A DNA stretch of 64,000 nucleotides from positions 21,325,630 to 21,389,629 of the forward strand of contig OX463781.1 in NCBI GenBank assembly GCA_949825025.1, written 5' to 3'. The stretch comes from Siphlonurus alternatus (lineage: Eukaryota; Arthropoda; Insecta; Ephemeroptera; Siphlonuridae). Each line of letters begins with the position of its first letter. Position 1 is the stretch's first letter. The notes beneath the pieces are model-generated. The model had not been told where the DNA came from. It did not search any database and was given only the letters and a program-made list of their open reading frames with translations. The translations under genes and the position numbers were made by a program. This document shows positions 48,700-59,400 of this stretch, in pieces.

Positions 48700-49160
48700 C
48701 GAAAAAATGGCACGTCCAGGAGTTCGACCCCCGACCTTATTGTGGTGTGAGTGCGATGGAGGGTAGTGCACGGATCGCGGCGACAACCGACACGTCAGTG
48801 GCTAGGAAGGAGGACGTGAGGGAAGCCCCCCTGGGACCACAACTCGTCCTCGCAAATCGAGTGATGGCCGCTCGGTGAATACCAAAGGTGGAGCAGCACA
48901 CAAAGCCTCTGGGAAAGTAGGCAGTCCTATCGTATCTACTCTCGAGCTACTGCCTGAGGGACCTCCCTGGGGATGTGCAAGTTGCTACCGCAGTGCATGG
49001 GTAATGGAGAGGCCTAATCAGATGCCGATACGAATACAGATAAGCATAGAAGCCTGCAAAGAGAGAGAGAAGAGAGAAGGCTCTTTCTCTGACCGCACTG
49101 CGGCACTCTATATACGACAGACCTTGAGTCAGTTTGTGTTCTAGGAGACTTCAGTCCTCT
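48700..49160. repeat. GC-rich repeat-like block
   Basis: About 460 bp of GC-rich sequence with sharp borders to AT-rich DNA. On the minus strand AGGTCGGGGGTCGAACTCC resembles a tRNA B box/T-arm, hinting at a tRNA-derived element. Open frames show no domain. Confidence 0.3.
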
Positions 49161-50315
49161 CTCATCCTCCTCTGCTCTTTAGAAGAACAAAGTTTCTATC
49201 TCCTAAGGGAATCACATTATAAAGTAAAATTTAAAATCTAAACAATTAGCTTATACCATTACCACATTAGTAAATAATATATATAGGATAATTATTATAA
49301 CAGAGGAATATATTAAAGTGCATTTTACGTATACAATGTATACGTAAGATGTATTAAATATGAATAATATTTCATCGTGATTGTATTATCAGAGAATATA
49401 TAGAGCTAGGGACTAGGGACCTATATTGTTTTATTTTCTGCTAATATCATGTTATATCATTATTTTCAATACAAGATCAAAAGTACATTAAAAATAATGT
49501 GGACGACTCAATCTTGAGAAAGTAAAATCAGTAAAGTATGCCAATATTTTATCACTGGCTGTCGGATGTTCCAATAATTTTTTTTTATTCATTATAAATA
49601 TACATAATACATTTTGTAGATTACAGGATTTTTGTTTAAAAATTAAATAATTAGTGAACTTCATATATAAATAAATCTTATATAACTTCTGGCTGATATA
49701 TAGACCTGATTCATACTAGATTTTCAGTTACAACTTTCGCTCTTTGAATTAATTACAATAAATAAACAGGTTATATTACAGCTACACTATAGTTATAACA
49801 TGCTATAGCTTTTATAAAATATAATATGAACCATGTAGGAGAAATACATAATTATTAAAAAATATTGACATTTATATTATTATATATAGTTTTCTGATAT
49901 CATGGTTAAAAATATTTTTATGCTGCAAAATTTAAAATGCTTTTTTACTGTATAGTTGCACAGTGTCATTAGGGTTTAGTATAATATATGAAAAAATACT
50001 GGATAAATTATACTTGATTTTTACGTTTATTATTTATATATTCAAAATTACAACTTTAAAAAATAATTAATAAAAATTATATTACCATATATTATACCAC
50101 ATATTTATGTTTTGGATTTTATATTTGCCGTCGTTTGATAAAATACTAATAAATATTAATTAAGTTAAAATATTAAGACTGCAGGCCGAAATGTGTCGCA
50201 ATTATTAGGAAATCAAAGTTGCGGTCGCGATGCTCCTGTCTAACTAGTAAACCGGATGACCAACTTCCCGGTGATCTCCCCGCAAGAAGGACGGACATAC
50301 AGACAAACAAGCTGG

Positions 50316-50352
50316 TATATAAGCACCGTGTCGGCAGCGTTCTCCGTTCAGT
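50316..50352 (+). promoter_or_regulatory. Core promoter of protease homolog A (TATA plus initiator)
   Basis: TATATAAG at 50316-50323 is followed by the arthropod initiator TCAGT at 50348-50352. Starting at the A (50350) leaves a 5' leader of only 10 nt before ATG 50360, whose context (gccATGG) is good. The TATA-to-start distance of 34 nt is slightly long but acceptable. Confidence 0.6.
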
Positions 50353-50359
50353 GTTCGCC

Positions 50360-50778
50360 ATGGTTCGAGTCTCTGGTGCTAGTGGTGCCCTCCTGGCTCT
50401 TGTCGCCTCCTTTCTTCTGCTAGCCTCAGTCGGTATGTGTGGGTCACCTAAAAATAGAGTGATAAATTCTTACAAAGAGAGCCAATATTTTTTACAATGG
50501 ACATTCTGGATCAATTATTTATTGAAGAGATAATAAAAATTTATGCTATAACATATAGAGCTAGCTTAACACTTATGTTAGATTTAATTGGGGACCATTT
50601 CAGATTAATTTCAAAACTATTTGCATTTCAATTATGACATCAAATCCCTACTTTTGTACCAAAAATTGATGACGTCACAAACTTAAAATGGTAAATTAGT
50701 GTATGTATGAAATTTATTTAAGCAGGCTGAAAATCAATTGTAGCACAACTTAACTACTCCGTTCTCTTATGCAATATT

Positions 50779-50848
<70 letters not shown>

Positions 50849-53365
50849 TGTCTGCAGTTTCATTGATATAATAATATCCAAATTTTAATTTTATAATATT
50901 GTACCACTATTATTTGTACAATTTTTTTCTGAATTAGAAAATTGCATACGTACTGCATCCATACTGTATAGTATAGTTCCATTATTTTACTGTGTACCTA
51001 ATAATGGACATTCTGGGCTCAACTTCATAGCAAATGGTGTTCCTAGTGTCTTAAACCCTCCATATTTCTCTGTGCAGATGGCAAAAACGCCCCTCTGACC
51101 ATGAACGAGCCGGGGTGCGGTACCCTGCCTTCTGACGTGACATCTGGTAACGTGCAGCCGCACCATCTGCCCTGGGTGGTGCGCCTCCTCCATGAAAAGC
51201 GTAAGCACACCTCGTGATTACTCACAAAAAAACTTGCATTATTGACTTGAACACTATCCATCAATACTTCACTGGCAATTTATGCATGATAAACCTCTTT
51301 AGGCTATAAACACAGCAGCCCCGAAAGAAAAATTATAAACTTTTGACTCCTTGTCATATCTTTAAAAATCTAAAAAGATATATTTAATGCTTATATACAA
51401 TTTAAGTATTAAAACTCTTGATTTTACAGAAAACAAGATGTATTTTTCTTGTGTTGGTTCGCTGATCAATCACCGCGTGGTGCTGACTGCTGCCCAGTGC
51501 GTCCAGTCTAACCGTCCGTAAGTTGAATCTTCTTGGTGATGGTGTGCTTGTTTTGACACGTGCTGTTGCAGGAACAAGGTTCAGGTGCGCACGTGCGACC
51601 ATAACAAGTGTGAGGAGACTCCACGTGAGTTCGGTGTGTCCAGCATTTCCACCCACCCCGCGTACTCGCCCCTCGACCCCACGGTGGCCAACGACATGGC
51701 ACTCATTCGTCTGGACAAGGACGTGGATGACCACACTGATGGTAAGTCTCCAGGAAGACAAATTAATTTGATATTATCTCCGGAAGTAGCCGGGAAGGTA
51801 TGAAGTTTGTGGCTATTCTGTTTGTTATTTAGTTTTGGAAATTTGCAGAGAGGATTGCAGTAAACATAAACACACTGCAGAGCTATGTGTGAAATTGCGA
51901 AGTTGCAACATGAATAGGAAAACTAGAAACTCTTTCTTCCCTTCTAGCTTCTTCCGGAGGGAATACCTTATTGATTTGAATATTTTCACGATGTTCTACA
52001 AAAGTTTCAGACTAAAATATTTAAAAATCCAAACAAATAACCTAATCTTATATATACCTTTATACTTGTAATATAGTTATCTTTCACATCACTCATGGAT
52101 AAGATGAAAAGGAAAATTAATTATTTTACTCAAGAGAAAAATCAAAATCCAATCAGTTCTAATTTGGGCTTTTGACTTAATATTAGACTTAACAAATTTG
52201 AATCCAATTATTTGCCTATTTTGACTGAGGGAACTAGTAGCACTTCAATCACGTTTTGTGCAGGAGGTAACCACGACAACCACGCGGTGTGTCTACCACT
52301 CGCCGCCTTTGAGCCGGACTCTCTACTCAAGTCTTCGCTCGTCGTGGCTGGCTGGAACATCCACGAGAAAGGTGCGTTATCCAACTTTGCGTTGCCATTG
52401 TTTTGCATTGTATAGAGGGTAAACTCATGTTAAAGTAAATTATACCAGTCTTAAAGTCCAAGCTGCATAATAAAGTTATATATAAAAATGACAAAGCTAT
52501 AGTTATTTTGGTTTGATGATGGCTGGTTTTGCTTCCTGTTGTTCATTTCAAATAAAAAATAAGCAGGTTCCATTTTCCGCATCCATTTTCCTTTTTTTTT
52601 TATTCTCTAATGAGAATATTTTTAACTCGTTTCATCTGTTTCATCATATGGTACTCACTTCCTATCATTGCTGTTATTGTCCAGGTGCTGACTTTACACC
52701 TAACAAGGGTCCTCTACGTGTGGTGCCGATGGCCGTGGTGAGTGACGCCGAGTGCCAGCGTCACGTGAAGGTGCAACAGTCGCAGCTGTGTGCTGGAGGG
52801 CAGGGACGCGAGCCGTGCCGTGGAGACTCAGCGGCACCTCTGCACGTGAGTACTGGGCAGAACCACAAGCTTTATCATTTACTACCCTGTAAATTGATCT
52901 ACAGTTTAACATGTATTAGATTACTCCCGGAAGTAGCCGGAAGTGGAGGGATTTTGGCTAAGCTATGAACATGAAAACTTTGAGAGTTTGAAATTCATCA
53001 AAAATATCCACCTGCAGTTAAGTTTCAGGTTCAAAATTTAGTTAAAAAGTCCAGAAACCTCTCACTTCCGGCTACTTCCGGTAGCAATATTAAGTTTTTG
53101 AACAGTATATATGTTGAAAAATTACAATCACTTTGGTTGAGAAATCATCATAAACACGAGATTGAAGCAAATTTAATGACAATTAAATTAATTTGAAATT
53201 AATTGTTTTTTCATATTTCAGACACTGGTTGGCAATAAAGCGACTCTGGCGGGGATCGTATCTCTTGGATCAAACAAGTGTGGAAACTCTACACAGCCCA
53301 CCGTGTACACCAACGTGGGTGCCCATCTGCAATGGATCAAGGATACCCTGGCCACAATGCAGTAA
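50360..53365 (+). CDS. Secreted serine protease homolog A (catalytic His lost), 7 exons
   Basis: Exons are 50360-50432, 51078-51200, 51430-51517, 51572-51741, 52264-52371, 52685-52845 and 53222-53365. The joined frame is 867 nt (288 aa) with intron phases 1,1,2,1,1,0. A hydrophobic signal peptide covers about residues 1-24 and a chymotrypsin-fold (S1) domain follows. The His57 motif TAAHC reads TAAQC (Gln88); Asp102 is kept (NDMALIRL, Asp136); Ser195 is kept but in GDSAAPL (Ser236). Position 189 of the specificity pocket is Glu230. No R/K-IVGG activation site is visible: the region reads SDVTSGN. Ten cysteines fit C1-C122, C42-C58, C168-C182 and C191-C220, plus an extra pair (Cys103, Cys108) in the 70-80 loop like that of clip-domain proteases. 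There is no clip domain. Loss of His predicts a non-proteolytic protein, perhaps an extracellular cofactor or decoy; that role is inferred. Confidence 0.9.
50784..50840. repeat. (TA)n microsatellite
   Basis: About 56 bp of TA dinucleotides in intron 1 of homolog A, followed by poly-T. Confidence 0.95.
51778..51959. mobile_element. Small TIR element (CCGGAAGTAGCCGG family), copy 1
   Basis: CTCCGGAAGTAGCCGGGAAGG at the left and an imperfect inverse (CTTCTAGCTTCTTCCGGAG) at the right bound 182 bp in intron 4 of homolog A. Related to the copies near 53.0 and 56.1 kb. Confidence 0.6.
52920..53089. mobile_element. Small TIR element (CCGGAAGTAGCCGG family), copy 2
   Basis: CCCGGAAGTAGCCGGAAGTG at 52926-52945 is inverted as CACTTCCGGCTACTTCCGG near 53063-53081. 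It occupies about 170 bp of intron 6 of homolog A. Confidence 0.75.
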
Positions 53366-53662
53366 TCTTTGACCTTCAAAATGTCATTCTTGTAGTCCAG
53401 CGCTTACTTGTTTTTTTTTCTGTTATAATTAACAAAATAAGCTGTGACCTTATCACATTTGTGATGGCTGGAAGTATACTTCGATGTAAGATTTAAATTC
53501 ATTTTACCATTGAATCTAGTGTTTAATTTTGTTAACAACCTAATATTTTTCTACTGTATCTTAGAATTAATGCAATTGATAGCATGAATTTCCCGTCTGC
53601 GTACAGGAAATATTGCCCAGGAAATTGATAAAAAAATAAAAAAGTAATCATAAATTGATGAC

Positions 53663-53668
53663 AATAAA
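53663..53668 (+). other. Probable polyadenylation signal of homolog A
   Basis: AATAAA, about 300 nt after the TAA stop, followed by a T-rich and GT-rich stretch. Plausible, but the sequence is AT-rich throughout. Confidence 0.4.
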
Positions 53669-54926
53669 ATGTAACTTTTTAAAAAATAATTATTTTGTGT
53701 GCTTAATTTTATTGTTGATTTGGGTGGCCGTTTTTAATTTCTTGCACAATTAAATTAGAACAAAAAAAAATGTTTTTCAATTCAAACTACTATAAAAAAA
53801 AGGTAGTTACTAGTTAATATTACACGCCGTTTATATTGACGTAAATTGACTAAAATTTAATTGTTATAATTATCGTCACTCTGATTCAAATGTACCTATA
53901 ATTCTAGACCAAACTTATATCTATCACAGAGGATATAAACATATAATTTAAAACGTATTTTAGTAGCGATTTGGTTATAATAGCTTATTATCGAGAAATT
54001 CCTTTAAAACAGCATTTCTCTGCTTATTTATTTGTTTTCTTGTTGCTATCTTTTGCATCATTGTTAAATAGTATTTTTAGGTAAATAAGCTTCATTTTTA
54101 TAAACGATACTTTTATTTTGTCAACAAAATACAGTAATCAAATTAATTTAAAATTTACATCATCATTGACAGAAATCAGATTTTTTTTTATCGAAACACG
54201 TCAAAAGTACAGATAAACAAAAGTAGACCTGTAGTCTCAAATTTAGAAAGGTAAGTTCAATATTTCTATTGAAAAGCTATGCAAATAAATTGTACTATTA
54301 TTCAGATCTATTTACATCTTTCAGTCTCGGCTCATAGAAATTATCTATTTAAAACCACAACGACATTAAAAAAAAAGTAAATAAAAATTAAGATACAATA
54401 AGCTTATTTATTTGAGACGTATAACATTTATTTAATGATTTTGAGTAATTGAAATAACTTTAAACGGTAATATACGTAACTTTGACAACTTTGTACATAC
54501 TCACTGAATTTTTTATAATCGAATATTATGTACAAAATTTATCACAGAATTAATTAAATTATAAGGAGTAGGAAAATTTTGCTGTTTTACATTAAATAAT
54601 AATTTATTATTTATCACCGTGAAATTTAATATACCAAAAGAATTTTCTGAATGTTATTATTATTATTATTATTATTTTTTTTTTTACTTTGGGAAATATA
54701 ATAGTAAATCACCACGCTGAATACATTAGCTCCCAATTTATGTGGTCTTACTGTATAACCGGTATTGTGGCTAGCTGCCATGTTTAGCTGGACTTCACAC
54801 AACGGTCGGTCATCCAGCTACATTCCATAACGTCATCGTCTGTGGGTCAGTAAGCTCTCATTTTATCTCGAACCTCGCTGGAGAGCGGATCACTTAATTC
54901 AGCTCAAAGATTAAGATACCAAGACG
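53669..54926. other. Short intergenic spacer between homologs A and B
   Basis: AT-rich 1.25 kb. GC rises from about 54750 toward the start of homolog B. A weak TTTTAT motif at 54861 and TCACTT at 54890 could be core promoter parts, but the match is poor. No other gene seen. Confidence 0.4.
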
Positions 54927-56391
54927 ATGTACCTTGTCGCCGCAGCGATAGTCGTGCTTCTAGCAGCAGCAGCAGCAGTTGGTATGTCATACAATTACTT
55001 TTATTTATGAGGGTATTGTAATAAAATAAAATTATGTTTTGAAATAATTGTCTATCACTTTATGATAATTTTATTCATTTTAGTGAGTTTAAATTAATTA
55101 ATTCAGAGAGTGAAGAGTAAAATAAAATTTGACGTTCAAATTTAATTAAATTATTTTTTAATTATTTGCATTTACTGAGATATAAGAAGTTATTTTTTCT
55201 GTATCAAGTACTGTTAATTTTTATTTATATTTTGTTGTTTTTTGCATTGTACAGTATGCTTGAAATTATTATTTCTTGTAATACAATTTTTATTTTTTAG
55301 CTAATATAATTACAATTTTATTTATTTCCATTTACACACTTATATAAACTTATACAAGCTCTATAGTAAACCAAGTTAACCAAGCTGTATTTAAAAAAAA
55401 AAAAAAAAAAATGGATCAGTATGGACCTCCTCTAATTATGCTCATGAGCAAAATCTCCTAAAACATGAAAATGTATTATACACGTTCTCAACACCAAATT
55501 TGAACAAATGGTCCACTCCTTGACCAATTTCCTGCTCCGCCACTGGCTGTGTTACGTCTTGTCCTGGTTTGCTGGGCTCCTTTGGCTACCACACCTCGTG
55601 CTGATGGTAACGTACTGTTTGTGACCGCCGCAGGTGGGGAGGTCACGGAGAACGAGGCCGAGTGTGGCATCTTGATCGGCGGGGTCACCCCCGGCACTGC
55701 GGGCGCGTCACACCTGCCGTGGGTCGTCAGGCTGGCGCATCGCAATGGTATAGTAGACTCTCCATTACATATAGCATTGACCTTACCAGCTCAAACAATA
55801 CAGTCCCTAGAAAACAGCAAAAAGTCCAAAATTATTGGCTCTTATTATGGCTTCTGAATATTTTTTAATATTAAAATAATATAATTTCATTTCTATTATA
55901 CCAATCAAAGCCTTTGTTTCCAGTTTGGCGTTTTAGTAATAAGAATAATCGGAATAATAATTGAAATAGGAAATTCAGAAACCCATTTCCTCTACTTCAG
56001 TGGAAATGTCAAATATATATTTTTTGTACAAGTTGAATTAATTTTATAAACACGCCGTAAGTAGCCGGAATCGAGAGGTTTGTGGCCTTCCTATATATTC
56101 GTTTTCAAAACTCGGACATAATCAGGGTAGTCAGAAACTCTCACTTCCGCCTATTTCCGGCGGTAATATTACATGAATTGACTGTATTTTCATTGCGCAA
56201 TTTTAGCTCCTCATCATGACTTTGAGAAACCCACTTCCCGTGCCATGGGAATATCGAAGTGTCATTCATTACGATGCATGTCACCATAATTTTTAACGTA
56301 CAGATAAAATTTAAGAAAAATATTGTAGTTGGTGATAGCATTAATTTTGATACCGACTGTATTTTACATTATTTAAGCTCAAGACTTGATG

Positions 56392-56422
<31 letters not shown>

Positions 56423-59400
56423 GGTCAGAATAATTTTATTTCAGTTATGCACTCGTAACACTGTATAATATATACACCTTATTTATATACAGTCTTGTAT
56501 AGAGTCGATTAAATATTCGATTCAGGGGACGAGTTACAGCAATTTTACTATATAGTATGCCAAGAATAACGATTTACATTATTTACTTGTCGAGCTAGTT
56601 TCAATAGAGAGAAAGAAATCTCTGAATTTATGACAAAAAGGTCAGCGAGATTCAAACGATTTTAACGTCATTAATTGCTACTATACGTCATGATACAAAT
56701 AATAATTTTCCTTCAAATGTGTCTTTTATAACGCCATGGCAAACCATGCATGGGTTATATTTATATGGTATAATAATTTTCATTTAATAATAAAAAATTA
56801 TGCAAAAAAAAAGGTAAAAATTTTGTATTTTTTTTTAAATATGTCTATAATTAGTATACTTACATAAAAAGTATATATTATTTATATTTATATATTATAA
56901 TATTTTACGTTACATTACATGTATAAAATTACATCCGAAGTTTCTTTAAAATATCGAGGGACTTTTTTTTTTACTTTTTTGAAGTTAAAAGTCATGCATA
57001 ATTCGTTATGTACTCCAACGTGTTATAAACTTTCAGGTCCTTTTAATGATAATGAAACCTGTCTCGTTTGTACAGCTGAAGGCACGCTGGTGTACGGCTG
57101 CGTGGGGACTCTGATCAACCGAAACACCGTGGTGACCGCCGCGAGATGTGTCCAGAGAGACATCACCCCGTGAGTGTACACTGCGAGAGTCACTGCGTTT
57201 AAATGATAACGTGGATTAAGTGATGATGTATCATAAAGATATCACTTAAAAAAAAAAAAAAAAAAACGCTATGTGAACGTGGTGATTGTGTTCTCTCTGC
57301 AAGTTTAGCTGGAACTGCAGAAGTTTTCTTCTTCAAATCTAATTCAAAAAGAGTACAGAGAGGTGCAGTAAATGAACTCTTTAAGTGTGTTGATCTCGTT
57401 ATAAAAGTCAATCAGACAAGAAACTTAAACTGCCATATTTTTTATTTATTTTACTGTATAAAATTCTTAATATATCGTTATATATGTTATATTTATAGAT
57501 TAATTAGGGCCGTAAGCTCCACCGTTATTTGAACCTGGTTCAAACTCGGATCAACTAAACCAGGTTCAGGATTTGATCCAGGTTCAAAATCTTGACCGTA
57601 AGCTCCACCCATAAGTGATCCAGGTTTAGTTGAACCACCGAGTTGAACCAGGTTCAAAGTTTGTTGATTTTTTTGAGCGCTCTGATTGGTCGAGAGTTTT
57701 GGTGGGAAATTCAAAACTCTCACTTCAAATTTTAATTTCATAATAAAATAAAAAAATATTAAACATAATTTAATTTTTATGTTGGATTATTGTTTCTGGG
57801 ACTTGCAAGAACCTACATAAATATTTTCACATAAATATCTGCTTTTAATCAGGAATTACGTTCAATGTGGTAATTCCTTATGGAGCTACAATGTTATATT
57901 TTCAAATTTTTAACTTTTAACAGAACCAAAACAAATAAAAATTATTATAGAGGCTTATGGGTATGTGTACCTATAATGTCAATGATTTTAATTAAATTAC
58001 ATGAAATATTACCCTATTTTTATTAAGAATTATATTTTTCACACTTTTAGCACTATAATACACACACTATATAATGAACTACAGATTGTGTCGCAATTTT
58101 GGTGTTTCATTTTCGGTCATGGATTTTGCAATGAAGTGTTATTTGTGGAGCTTTGTAACTTTGTACCCTAATTGCTGAGACACAACCTTTGTTTATGACC
58201 TTGGTAAAGAATTTTCGATTATTTTTTTTCAACCCTTCTGGGGGTCTCAAACCTAAAAATCGCATAAAAATTATCTTATGGGATTTCCATGTTAAATAAA
58301 AGTGATACAAAAATTTATTCGATGTGCACCAATTTTTTATTTTAAGGGTAAATTGCCCTTATAAATCCATTGATGCCACCTTAAAATTAATGAAAACAAC
58401 CCTTCAATAAAAAATTAGCTCCAACACATTAAACAATCAATTTAGCTTCTATCTGACATTGTAATTCAATCAGGCTTTATTTTTTACCTCAGGAAGAGCT
58501 TTTGAATTTTTTAAATCGGTTCACATTAAGAATTTTAAAATTAAGGGTAGAAAATTCCACCCCTTAAATTCAAATCCTTGATGTGAACCGATTTTAATAA
58601 TTCAAAGGCTGTTCCTGGGGTAAAAAAATAAGCCTGATTGAATGAAAATGTCAGAAAGAAGCTAAATAAATTATTTGATGATTTAAAGCTAATTTTTTAT
58701 TAAAGGGTTGTTTTTAATAATTTTAAAATGGCACCATTGGATTCAAAAGGTCACTTTACTCCTTATAAAATTGGTGCACATCGAATAACATTTTTGTATC
58801 ACTTTTATTTAACTTGGAAATTCCATAAAAGAAATGCAATTTTTTGGTTTGAGACCCCAGAAGGGTTGAAAAAAAAATTCATTGACAATTCACTACCAAG
58901 GTCATAAAAAAATGTGTCTCAGCGATCAGGGTACAAAGTTACAAAGCTCCACAAATAACCCTTCATTGCAAAATCCATGACCGAAAATGAAACACTAGAC
59001 TCACAAATATTGTATGTTGCACAAGAAAAAGAAGCATGTATTTATGGATAATAATTGCAGTTCAAGGTGACATTTTAAAAGTGCTAAAATATCATCCACT
59101 TTTTAAAAGATTTTGTATAACACATTGAATGTAGGAAGATATTTTTTATATCTTATATTTATATATATATAATATATATTATATATATCTTATATATTTT
59201 TTTAAAAATTTGAAACAATGGACAACATACATGAAAATTTTTTATTGCAGAAATGAATAGAGGGCACCAAATTATGCTACTCTGAATTTTTTCAGATTTT
59301 TTTGAGACCCGGAACTATTTTGAAATAATTATTGAAAGTTCTGTAAGTTAAGTTGGCACCCCTGAACCCTAATAAAAAAGGATAGACATGAGACGCCTAT

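Larger units (their letters stand above)
46994..50315. other. Intergenic region between runt and homolog A
   Basis: The divergent genes runt (minus) and homolog A (plus) flank about 3.3 kb without a supported gene. It contains a (CT)n tract, a palindromic MITE and a GC-rich block at 48700-49160. Confidence 0.5.

Noticed and set aside
55504..55633. Open frame directly upstream of homolog B exon 2, reading LRLVLVCWAPLATT into the exon
   Set aside because: It has no ATG and the exon 1-exon 2 junction in phase 1 gives a proper signal peptide, so this looks like chance openness in intron 1.
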